Shown here one piece after another: positions 7,771 through 15,525 of a stretch of 39,150 nucleotides of DNA; position 1 is the stretch's first letter; each line of letters opens with the position of its first letter. The notes below the pieces were generated by a model. The model was not told the origin of the DNA, searched no databases, and worked only from the letters and a program-made list of their open reading frames with translations. This DNA is from Euryarchaeota archaeon UBA556 (GTDB lineage: Archaea > Thermoplasmatota > Poseidoniia > Poseidoniales > Thalassarchaeaceae): assembly GCA_002494975.1 (NCBI GenBank), contig DADI01000080.1, positions 374 through 39,523 on the forward strand, given 5' to 3'. Made by a program: the position numbers and the translations under genes.

Positions 7771-9631
7771 ACCAATTTTTATGATCGTTCGGACGATCTA
7801 GAGTGGGCAGTGTTAGGACTTGATAACCTGCAAATATTGTCATTCCTAGAGTGGCGCATGGTGATGGTAAATAGTCCTCTCCGGTTTCAGTTACCACCAG
7901 TTGAATGGTATGTCCTTCAGGGATAATAACGTCCATCGGATTGAATTCCATTAGCATCCTATAACTTGTCATAGGAGAAGTTGGCTTCGCATCATATCCC
8001 CCATCTCTATACCTTACATCCATAGTTGCATGCCCTAATCTCAATCCCGAAGTGCCATCAAACATTGTTACAAATAATTGCCCACCATTACAAGTATTTG
8101 TCCTTGCATCAATATGTAATGTGGGTAATCCAGATATGTGCATATCTTCACTTAAAGGTTGACTGGTAATCGTCATCGACTGTTGAGAATTAACAGTCCC
8201 TGACATGCCTCCATCCCAATCTGCAATCGCATATTGAATATTTACAGTATCTTCTGCCGGCCATGTTTCTTCAATATGCCAGTTTCCATCATTTCGTTGT
8301 ACCTGAACGTATGATTCTGGTTCTTCCCCTATATCTTTTAGATAATATTCAAACCATGGAAATAACTCAACTGCCCAATCCATTCTTGTTACACTTGGAA
8401 ATGCTTCAGCCCCATATCCTGATTCCAATCCTTCATGTACGCTCGGTTGATCGGGATAGTTATGTCCCCATTGACCAGAAATCGTTCGAACATTAATCCC
8501 AGCATCTTTCAATAGTTGATGAGTTGGAAATGCATGATATGGATCAACATTCCAATCTTGTAATCCCCAAACAATGTATACGCTCCCATTGTAATTATCT
8601 ATGACATCTTGTAAGTGGTATCTTTCATCCCAATAGTCATTCCATTCGTCTCCTCCTAGACCAGCGCCCAACCAAGTAGTGAATGGACTCAGAGGGCCGA
8701 TGGCATCATCTGTACAGAACCTCATATCATCGCTTGTAGCATCAGTAGTTGCTCCTTCATAAAGTACATCATACAGCATAGCTCTCGCTTCACTAGAACC
8801 ATTTCGATAGAACATTTGTTGCACGCCAATCGATCCAGATATTGGCACAATAGTTTTGAGGTGCTCCGAAGGATTCTGTGCGGCTTCCCAATTTGTAGTT
8901 CCAGCATAGGATTTACCCATTAGTCCCACATTCCCATTCGACCATTCTTGTTCTCCAAGCCAATGAACTGCTTCTTGAATCCCAATTTGTTCACCAAGTC
9001 CTTTTACATCTTGACAATGAGTTGATTTACCGGTACCAAATGTTGAAATTTGTGCAAGAGCATAACCATGAGGTACAAATTCTTCTAGTACCCACAAACC
9101 AACACCTGCATCAGGTATCGTATTAGGATTAGAGTCATCCCCTACAACTCCCTCTCCCCCAAAATCATAGTAAGGATGTACAGTTGCTATTACGGGAACT
9201 TTTGTCCCATTTGGAACATCTGGCATCCACAATGAAACATGCATTAGAGCAGGTCCAGGATACCCAACGTCTTGTTCTGAAATCGGCAAATCAACTTCTA
9301 CATAGTATTCTGTTGGTCCCGTCCATGAGTATAATCCCTCAACTGGAAGTTGACTTCTCCAGCCTGTCATATTTAATTCCATATTATATCGTTCATTTAC
9401 TGGTGTTTCCCACCATTCATAATCAGATTTACTAAAACCTCCTGGACCCGCAGCGGACCAAATCGTAGAACTAATAATTATACTTGTAACTAGAATAGTA
9501 GACATCAAAATCATTAACTTTTTATTTTTCAAAACTAATGATTCAATCTTCACCCATAAAAAAGAAGGATCTTTTGGAATTAAAGAAAATAGGTTTTCTT
9601 CGACAATTTCGGCATCCAAGACCTCATCCAT
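7742..9631 (-). CDS. Membrane-anchored S15/CocE-type alpha/beta hydrolase (X-Pro dipeptidyl-peptidase-like)
   Basis: A serine hydrolase of the peptidase S15/CocE/NonD family. GLMGKSYAGTTNW holds the nucleophile (Ser265 of the longest frame) in the GxSYxG motif. WGLQDWNVDPYHAF supplies the acid and GQWGHNYPDQ the base. The second half (from about VQRNDGNWHIEETWP) is the jelly-roll C-terminal domain of X-Pro dipeptidyl-peptidases. A single helix (LMILMSTILVTSIIISSTIW) follows about 40 mostly acidic residues, so the enzyme should be anchored with its catalytic domain outside the cell. The longest frame starts at 9703 and overlaps taw2; the extra residues look unrelated, and the ATG at 9631 is preferred, giving 629 residues. 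Likely substrates are proline-containing peptides or esters. Confidence 0.87.
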   Translation of the reverse strand: MDEVLDAEIVEENLFSLIPKDPSFLWVKIESLVLKNKKLMILMSTILVTSIIISSTIWSAAGPGGFSKSDYEWWETPVNERYNMELNMTGWRSQLPVEGLYSWTGPTEYYVEVDLPISEQDVGYPGPALMHVSLWMPDVPNGTKVPVIATVHPYYDFGGEGVVGDDSNPNTIPDAGVGLWVLEEFVPHGYALAQISTFGTGKSTHCQDVKGLGEQIGIQEAVHWLGEQEWSNGNVGLMGKSYAGTTNWEAAQNPSEHLKTIVPISGSIGVQQMFYRNGSSEARAMLYDVLYEGATTDATSDDMRFCTDDAIGPLSPFTTWLGAGLGGDEWNDYWDERYHLQDVIDNYNGSVYIVWGLQDWNVDPYHAFPTHQLLKDAGINVRTISGQWGHNYPDQPSVHEGLESGYGAEAFPSVTRMDWAVELFPWFEYYLKDIGEEPESYVQVQRNDGNWHIEETWPAEDTVNIQYAIADWDGGMSGTVNSQQSMTITSQPLSEDMHISGLPTLHIDARTNTCNGGQLFVTMFDGTSGLRLGHATMDVRYRDGGYDAKPTSPMTSYRMLMEFNPMDVIIPEGHTIQLVVTETGEDYLPSPCATLGMTIFAGYQVLTLPTLDRPNDHKNWFNVPAWWEE

Positions 9632-9683
9632 TGGTACTGCGAATAGGCAATAGCAAATTATCATAATGCTTGTAAAGTTAAGA

Positions 9684-10577
9684 TTATTTTTTTTTGATTT
9701 CAATATCTAAGACTAAATGATCCCAATGAGGAGCATATGATTTGATTTTATTGATGATGACATTTTTGACCCTGTAGTCGTAATCTAAACTTTCTAGGAG
9801 TTTAGTAGTTTTATCAACTAATTCTTGATGATTATTAGCTGGTGCTAGTCCGTGTAGATGGAGAATTCCTCCACTTTGTTTCAGACAATTTAAAGCGATA
9901 TCATATGATTTCTCTGCTGTAGGTAGGAGGCCCAATAATACTCTATCTGCAATATTAGATAAGTTCCCAGTAGTTTCCCGGTTATCTCCTTCATAAATAG
10001 TACATCGATTCTCTACTTTATTCTCTTTTAGGTTAAATTTCAAAGCATTTATTGCATTTATATTCCATTCACATGAATAGACATGCTTTACTTTACTTTT
10101 TACTAAAATTGGTAACGTATAATATCCAATACCAGAAAATAAATCAACAATAATCTCATTTTTAGAAACGATTTCTCCCATCCTTCGTCGTTCGTTTATA
10201 TTACCAGAAGAAAACATACATTTAGTCAAAGGATAACCATAGTTAATTCCACTTTCTTTCCTAATGACCCAGTCATTATCTCCAACTAATATTTCCACTG
10301 TTGATTCACGTTTGTCTCCTACAATTTCTCCTAATCTTGCCAATCTTTTAACCTCTAAAACATTACATATAGATATCCAAAATTTTTCGGAAATTATCCC
10401 CTCCCAGTCATCTCCTCTGAAGGATGAGTTAGGTAGTAACACGATGTCTGAGAATTTTTCCCATCTCTTAGGAATATTATCAATTAGTAAAGATATATTT
10501 TCTGAATCTTTGCCTTCTGAAATGAGATATGATTCAATCATTTTACGAAGTCGCAAGTGGGGCTTAGGTGCACTCAT
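9684..10577 (-). CDS. taw2: tRNA wybutosine-synthesizing protein 2 (TYW2/Taw2, Trm5-like methyltransferase fold)
   Basis: Transfers the 3-amino-3-carboxypropyl group of AdoMet to imG-14 at position 37 of tRNA-Phe, the step after Taw1. The AdoMet site is seen as IVDLFSGIGYYTLPIL, with CEWNINAINALKFNL as motif II. The motif DRVLLGLLPTAEKSY matches the family-specific LGLLP segment that separates TYW2 from the related methyltransferase Trm5, which has an N-(L/F)-P-P motif there. ILHLHGLAP follows, as in TYW2. Length is 297 residues and the ATG at 10577 is clean. It is divergent from the secreted orphan protein and lies just upstream of the S15-type hydrolase on the same strand. Trm5-like activity is less likely given the motif. 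Confidence 0.88.
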   Translation of the reverse strand: MSAPKPHLRLRKMIESYLISEGKDSENISLLIDNIPKRWEKFSDIVLLPNSSFRGDDWEGIISEKFWISICNVLEVKRLARLGEIVGDKRESTVEILVGDNDWVIRKESGINYGYPLTKCMFSSGNINERRRMGEIVSKNEIIVDLFSGIGYYTLPILVKSKVKHVYSCEWNINAINALKFNLKENKVENRCTIYEGDNRETTGNLSNIADRVLLGLLPTAEKSYDIALNCLKQSGGILHLHGLAPANNHQELVDKTTKLLESLDYDYRVKNVIINKIKSYAPHWDHLVLDIEIKKK

Positions 10578-10639
10578 TCACACTATCCGAGATGCAGGAT
10601 GGATTCAGACTTATGGTAGATGAGTTTTTGGATAATAAT

Positions 10640-13624
10640 ATGCAACGTCTAGTGGTGTTACTAGTTTTGTTGTTAATCTGCCCCGTTTCTTTGGCATCAC
10701 CTCCTCCTGGTGAGCCCGAAGTAACAAATGATATTTGTTCAACATGGAATAGTATTGAGGGAGTTTGTGATGACTATCAATCTATTTTAGATGGCTCGAC
10801 AACAGATGAATGGATTAAGTCTTCAATTACAGTTAATGTGGATGATGCTGAAACGGTATCACTAACGATATCTACAGCAATACACGAACTTTCACGTCAA
10901 GACTTGAATTTAGAAGATCTAAATCTCGAGGGGGATAGTACCATTGAAGATGGTATACCGGCAGATTTTATTCGAAACTATCTTGATTTACAGAGAAATG
11001 GTATATCAGTAGAAGAAAGAATGTTATCCTTAATACAGGCAAATATGAGAGAATATGTCGAAGACAATTTTGATTATACTGAAGATTCAATTCTTAATAC
11101 AATATCTAGTATTGATTTTTCTTCAGAGAATGATGTTCAATGTGCATACACTAAATCTTTAGATTCCATCGATGAAGTTAATGGTTTTTCTAACGATCCA
11201 TTCAATCCCCCTATTTGTTTTAGAGGTGTTTTTGTCTTAGTTCTTAGCCCTTCTAAAATAGGGCTCAATGAAGATACTGGCGATATAGATAGAATGATGA
11301 GAGGTTTATTGCTTATGGGGGGGGATATCAGTTCTTCATTCAATGCTAAAGCATTAGCTGGGCATTATGTTGAGTTAACAGTTTTCCCTCCTGATTATTC
11401 TACAGTATACCAAGTCGAAAGTCCCGGCTTATTATTTACTCAGAATTATCCCAATCAACCTCCTCAGTCTTATGGTCATCTATCTCTTGATAATACTCAA
11501 CCAGAATCTATAGAATCTAGTATTTCATTAAACCTTACCACTAGAATAAAGAATCGTGACCAACTTTCTGTGTTATCAATTCCTAATGATCAGCCTGCCT
11601 TGACTATTGATATCTTGATTGATGCCAGAGATTCTTTAAATACAGAAATCATAATCGAATTATCTGTTCATCATCTTGATTCTGATACCTTGAATGATTG
11701 GTTAATTGAATTTGATGATGGCAATATGAATCTTCCATTTATCACTTCAGACGGTATTAGAATGATAAATAATGAATTAGATGAAGATTTTTCTAGTCTT
11801 CTTGACGGAATTCCAATTGAAGAAATTTCTTCATCACTTTCAGAATTATTTGGCTCTGACATTCAGTTTATTGAACCTAATTTCACTCCACCTGACCAAG
11901 ACGGTGGATTAGATTTCCGACATATCTCCGGTCAAACTTGTGACGAATCATTGGAGGTTAGATATTGCCTAGATGGTGTCGAAGCAATGTCTGGAAATTA
12001 CCCGATTTATATCCAATCAAGCTCTCAACCGGTTCAAGTCAGAATTTCAGAAATAATTGAAAACATGTTAGACTCTAGTTTAGGGGATGTCTCCACGCTT
12101 GATTTTTCAATAGTAAATGATGAAGATTTAGCTGCCGCCATGAGTATCATAGAGGTTGAGTTTAACAATAATCCTAGTTGGTTACAGAATATAATTCCCA
12201 CTGATTTTCCTAATACTAATATTAATTTGGAACTGTTTCTTCCAGAATGGATTAAATCTACAAAAGGAGACCGTTCTATTCTCGAGATTCAATCTTCTTT
12301 TAATTCTCAAGAGATATCTAAAATTGGTTTCGAGGGAACTAGAAATTTCGATTGGCAGCATCCAATTTGTCTAACCTCTAACCCTTGTGAAGACACTTCA
12401 AGTGATTTATTATGTTCATCTAAGCAGATTACATGTATCACATCTACAGCCGAAGTTTTCCTGAATAGTATCGCAATTAATGAATTAAGCGGAGAAATAA
12501 ATATTAACTTTGAAGCACAATTAACCTTGTCAATCCATAGGGTAAATATTGATTTAGGGCAGGATGGTATTGAATTAGAACCCATACCATCAGATCTTAT
12601 TCGTAGAGCTATAGCGGTTGGCGATCGAAGAACATCTACGAATATATCCGAAGCGGGACTTTTAGGTGGTTCTGATATTACTGCACCAATAGATTTTGGA
12701 AATGGTCATGAGATTAATTTAATTATTTCTAATTCAGGAATGGATAAATTTGCCAGCGATCTTAATTCGCTATTCCCCATAATATCTGAAGAAAATGTGT
12801 TTTCAAATTTCCCTATTGACTTAGGATTCGGAGAATATGAATTAAATATTGATATACAGTCAACACCATTTTTTGCTGAATCAGAAATATATGAAATTCC
12901 CGATACGGTATCCCCCTCTGATTTGAATCCTATTAATTTCTCAGCTTCTATTAGAAATGCAGAAATGAGCATCGCCTCTAAAAATAATGAAATTAATTTA
13001 GACGTTCATCGTTCACATGTTAATTCAATTTTTATGAATTTTTTTGAATGGCCGTTTGGTAGCCCTATTACTAGTGATTACGGCCTTACTTTTGAAAAAT
13101 CTCAAATGCAACAACAAATATTTCCTATAATGGAACACACAATATTCGGGACTATTCGTTCCTCGGCATTAATAATAATTCATATGCCAGATGAATTACG
13201 GTTGACCTCATTTGAGAGTTCTAGTGGATTGGGAAATATTACTGAGACAAATGGTCGACAGGTATTGACTTATTTGACTCCTATTTGTCCTGATTCTGAA
13301 TCGTGGAATAACTGTAAAAAAAATTCAGATATCATAACTTATAATATTGAGTATAGTTGGAAGTTTATATTCATAGAATTAATGCCACATCTGATAATTT
13401 ACTCATCTTTATTGGGCGTATTAATGGTTCGATTGTTAAGAAATCGTAAAGAAAAACGTAAGCAGAAAATGATATTACAAGAACTTGAAGAAAGTCAACT
13501 CACCGAGGAAGTTGCTGTTGCTGAATTTGGTGCTATGGATTCCCCTGTTGTAATGGTTGAAGAGTCATTTTTTGATGACAATGAATTCGAAAAATATGAT
13601 GATTTAGACGAGCCAATTACTTAA
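10640..13624 (+). CDS. Large secreted, membrane-anchored protein of unknown function
   Basis: About 994 residues, no recognised family. The start chosen gives a textbook signal sequence: MQRLVVLLVLLLICPVSLA, then SPPPGEPEV. In-frame alternatives are ATG at 10613, ATG at 10592 and GTG at 10568, but these add a charged stretch ahead of the signal. The extracellular part is rich in Asp, Ser, Asn and Ile with short alternating strands, suggesting several beta-sandwich-type domains. Three segments pair cysteines (for example CLTSNPCEDTSSDLLC), which would suit disulfides outside the cell. One C-terminal helix (LMPHLIIYSSLLGVLMV) is followed by basic residues and a 50-residue acidic tail inside. 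It overlaps convergent uvrC by 4 bases. Confidence 0.8.
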   Translation: MQRLVVLLVLLLICPVSLASPPPGEPEVTNDICSTWNSIEGVCDDYQSILDGSTTDEWIKSSITVNVDDAETVSLTISTAIHELSRQDLNLEDLNLEGDSTIEDGIPADFIRNYLDLQRNGISVEERMLSLIQANMREYVEDNFDYTEDSILNTISSIDFSSENDVQCAYTKSLDSIDEVNGFSNDPFNPPICFRGVFVLVLSPSKIGLNEDTGDIDRMMRGLLLMGGDISSSFNAKALAGHYVELTVFPPDYSTVYQVESPGLLFTQNYPNQPPQSYGHLSLDNTQPESIESSISLNLTTRIKNRDQLSVLSIPNDQPALTIDILIDARDSLNTEIIIELSVHHLDSDTLNDWLIEFDDGNMNLPFITSDGIRMINNELDEDFSSLLDGIPIEEISSSLSELFGSDIQFIEPNFTPPDQDGGLDFRHISGQTCDESLEVRYCLDGVEAMSGNYPIYIQSSSQPVQVRISEIIENMLDSSLGDVSTLDFSIVNDEDLAAAMSIIEVEFNNNPSWLQNIIPTDFPNTNINLELFLPEWIKSTKGDRSILEIQSSFNSQEISKIGFEGTRNFDWQHPICLTSNPCEDTSSDLLCSSKQITCITSTAEVFLNSIAINELSGEININFEAQLTLSIHRVNIDLGQDGIELEPIPSDLIRRAIAVGDRRTSTNISEAGLLGGSDITAPIDFGNGHEINLIISNSGMDKFASDLNSLFPIISEENVFSNFPIDLGFGEYELNIDIQSTPFFAESEIYEIPDTVSPSDLNPINFSASIRNAEMSIASKNNEINLDVHRSHVNSIFMNFFEWPFGSPITSDYGLTFEKSQMQQQIFPIMEHTIFGTIRSSALIIIHMPDELRLTSFESSSGLGNITETNGRQVLTYLTPICPDSESWNNCKKNSDIITYNIEYSWKFIFIELMPHLIIYSSLLGVLMVRLLRNRKEKRKQKMILQELEESQLTEEVAVAEFGAMDSPVVMVEESFFDDNEFEKYDDLDEPIT

Positions 13625-15345
13625 ACTAATTTTGAATAGATCTTTTCAGCCATTTCTTTCCCTATTCCGGGGACTTTTCTTAGTTCTTCAATAGATGCAA
13701 ATTTTATTTTTTTATATCCGCCAAAATGTATCAATAGTGCCTGTATCTTCTTCGCTCCTAAACCATCTATGTCTTCTAACGGATTTTTCAGTGCAGATTT
13801 CCCCCTCCTTTTCCTGTGATATTTATTTACAAATCGATGTGCTTCATCTCTTGAATGAATTAGAACTCTACCTTTTCTATCTAAAATCAAAGGCTCTTTT
13901 CCTTTACGAAATATTGTTTCTTCTTTTTTTGCTAATGCTGCTACTGGAAACATGCCATCTATCCCATTTTGTTCTAAGGTTTTATGAATAGTATCTAAAT
14001 GTGTTTTCCCTCCATCTAATAACAATAGATTTGGCCATTCCTCCTGTCTTTTACTCCATCTTTCAACGACTTCAGACATCATTCTAAGATCATCTAATAC
14101 ATCTGTCTTCACACGATATGTCCTATACTCCTTTTTCGATGGCCTACCCTTCCTGAGAACAATAGATGCACCTACTCTCTCAGAACCTTGGATTTGGGCC
14201 ATATCAAAGCATACAATATAATCCAATGAATCCAATTGTAATAATTTCGCTCCATCATCAGCCGCAATCTTTTCTAAGTTTCCTGAACGTTTATTCTTAT
14301 GTCTTACAAGTTGAATGTCTGCATTTCTTTCTGCCATTTTCTGTAACTTTGCCAACTCTCCCCTAACTGGAATTCTTACATCCACTTTAGTTCCTCTTCT
14401 ATTCTCAAGCCATTGTTGCATAACATTTGTAATTGGTGTAGGCAAAAGTATTACTTTAGGGGGCTTCCTATCTGAATAATGTTCCGAAAGAACTAGTGAA
14501 ACAGATTCACTAATATCTCCTCGATGAATCAATGGATAGTTTACTTCTCCCTGTATTCTTCCATCCTTGGCATGAAGTATTACTACTACTGCTAAGTCAT
14601 TTAGATATGCGAAACCCACTGCATCGCAATCTTGGTAAAATCTAGAATTAATAATTTGTTGAGAAATAATTATCTGGACTGATGATATTAAATCTCTAGT
14701 TTTTGCAGCATTTTCATAATCTAAAGTTATTGAATAGTTCTCCATTTCTTTATTCAAATCTATAATTAATTTACCTGCATTCCCATTCAATACTCCTTTA
14801 GCAGCATTAACTAATTTTTCATATCCTTCGGGGTCAAAACAAGGCCCTCTGCATAAACCAATATGCATCGCTAGACAACCGTCTTTCCCCCTACAATCTT
14901 CATCTCTTATACCAAAATATCTTCTAATAAGCTGTATTACTCTTTTAGCAGCACCTGCATCAGGAAAGGGACCCCACCTTATGGAATCATCAGATGGGAA
15001 TCTAGTATAGATTATACGAGGGAATTCTTCATTTGTTAAGCAGATATATGGGAACGATTTATCATCCTTGAGCATTGAATTATATCTTGGTTTATGTTTC
15101 CGTATTAATTCTCTTTCCAAAACGAGTGCTTCAGCAGGATTCTGTGTCACTATGAAATCTATTTTATTAGATTTGTCAACCAGTGTTGGTATCATTTTCC
15201 TATCAGGAGTTCTAGAAAAGTATGATCGAACTCTTTCTTTGAGATTATTTGCCTTACCTACGTATAATACCGTTTCATCTTTTTGCTTGAAAAGATAAAC
15301 CCCCGGATTAGCGGGGAGGTCCAAATCTCCACTCTCGAGCGCCAT
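13621..15345 (-). CDS. uvrC: UvrABC system protein C (excinuclease subunit)
   Basis: Makes the two incisions in nucleotide excision repair with UvrA and UvrB. The GIY-YIG nuclease domain is at residues 13-90 (PGVYLFKQKDETVLYVGKA, where the GIY is GVY). An UVR/UvrB-binding motif is around residues 200-230 (LNKEMENYSITLDYENAAKTR). The RNase H-like nuclease follows (CFDMAQIQGSERVGASIV and LLLDGGKTHLDTI), and two helix-hairpin-helix motifs end the protein (DIDGLGAKKIQALL and VPGIGKEMAEKIY). At 574 residues it is near full length and nothing essential appears missing. The genes for UvrA and UvrB are not in the window. Bacterial Uvr systems occur in several mesophilic archaea through transfer. The ATG is at 15345, divergent from the STAND ATPase gene. 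Confidence 0.96.
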   Translation of the reverse strand: MALESGDLDLPANPGVYLFKQKDETVLYVGKANNLKERVRSYFSRTPDRKMIPTLVDKSNKIDFIVTQNPAEALVLERELIRKHKPRYNSMLKDDKSFPYICLTNEEFPRIIYTRFPSDDSIRWGPFPDAGAAKRVIQLIRRYFGIRDEDCRGKDGCLAMHIGLCRGPCFDPEGYEKLVNAAKGVLNGNAGKLIIDLNKEMENYSITLDYENAAKTRDLISSVQIIISQQIINSRFYQDCDAVGFAYLNDLAVVVILHAKDGRIQGEVNYPLIHRGDISESVSLVLSEHYSDRKPPKVILLPTPITNVMQQWLENRRGTKVDVRIPVRGELAKLQKMAERNADIQLVRHKNKRSGNLEKIAADDGAKLLQLDSLDYIVCFDMAQIQGSERVGASIVLRKGRPSKKEYRTYRVKTDVLDDLRMMSEVVERWSKRQEEWPNLLLLDGGKTHLDTIHKTLEQNGIDGMFPVAALAKKEETIFRKGKEPLILDRKGRVLIHSRDEAHRFVNKYHRKRRGKSALKNPLEDIDGLGAKKIQALLIHFGGYKKIKFASIEELRKVPGIGKEMAEKIYSKLV

Positions 15346-15375
15346 AACTATTTGATGCGGCGGAGGTGAATACCC

Positions 15376-15525
15376 ATGAACCCTAGACCTGTACGAGTAC
15401 CATGCTCAGTGACACTGAGAGGCGTATTCTTTCTCGACTTTCCGAGTTTTCTCAAGATTTTGAGAAAAGTTGGGATGTCCCTCGGAGTCTTTCACTACCC
15501 GGTCTTGCCGAGTCACTCGGTTTAG
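15376..15525 (+). CDS. Possible short upstream ORF overlapping the STAND ATPase gene
   Basis: A complete GGAGGTGA lies at 15362-15369, with ideal 6-base spacing to an ATG at 15376. That ATG opens a 49-codon frame (beginning MNPRPVRVPCSV) that stops at 15525 inside the STAND gene, in another frame. The ATPase start at 15402 has no such site of its own. Either this is a translated leader peptide that delivers ribosomes to the overlapping gene, or the match is fortuitous. The peptide resembles nothing known to me and lacks the composition of a conserved protein. Confidence 0.25.
   Translation: MNPRPVRVPCSVTLRGVFFLDFPSFLKILRKVGMSLGVFHYPVLPSHSV

Noticed and set aside
9684..9703. Run of T and taw2/hydrolase overlap suggesting a frameshift
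   Set aside because: Both reading frames are complete and the overlap disappears if the hydrolase starts at 9631, so no frameshift is needed.
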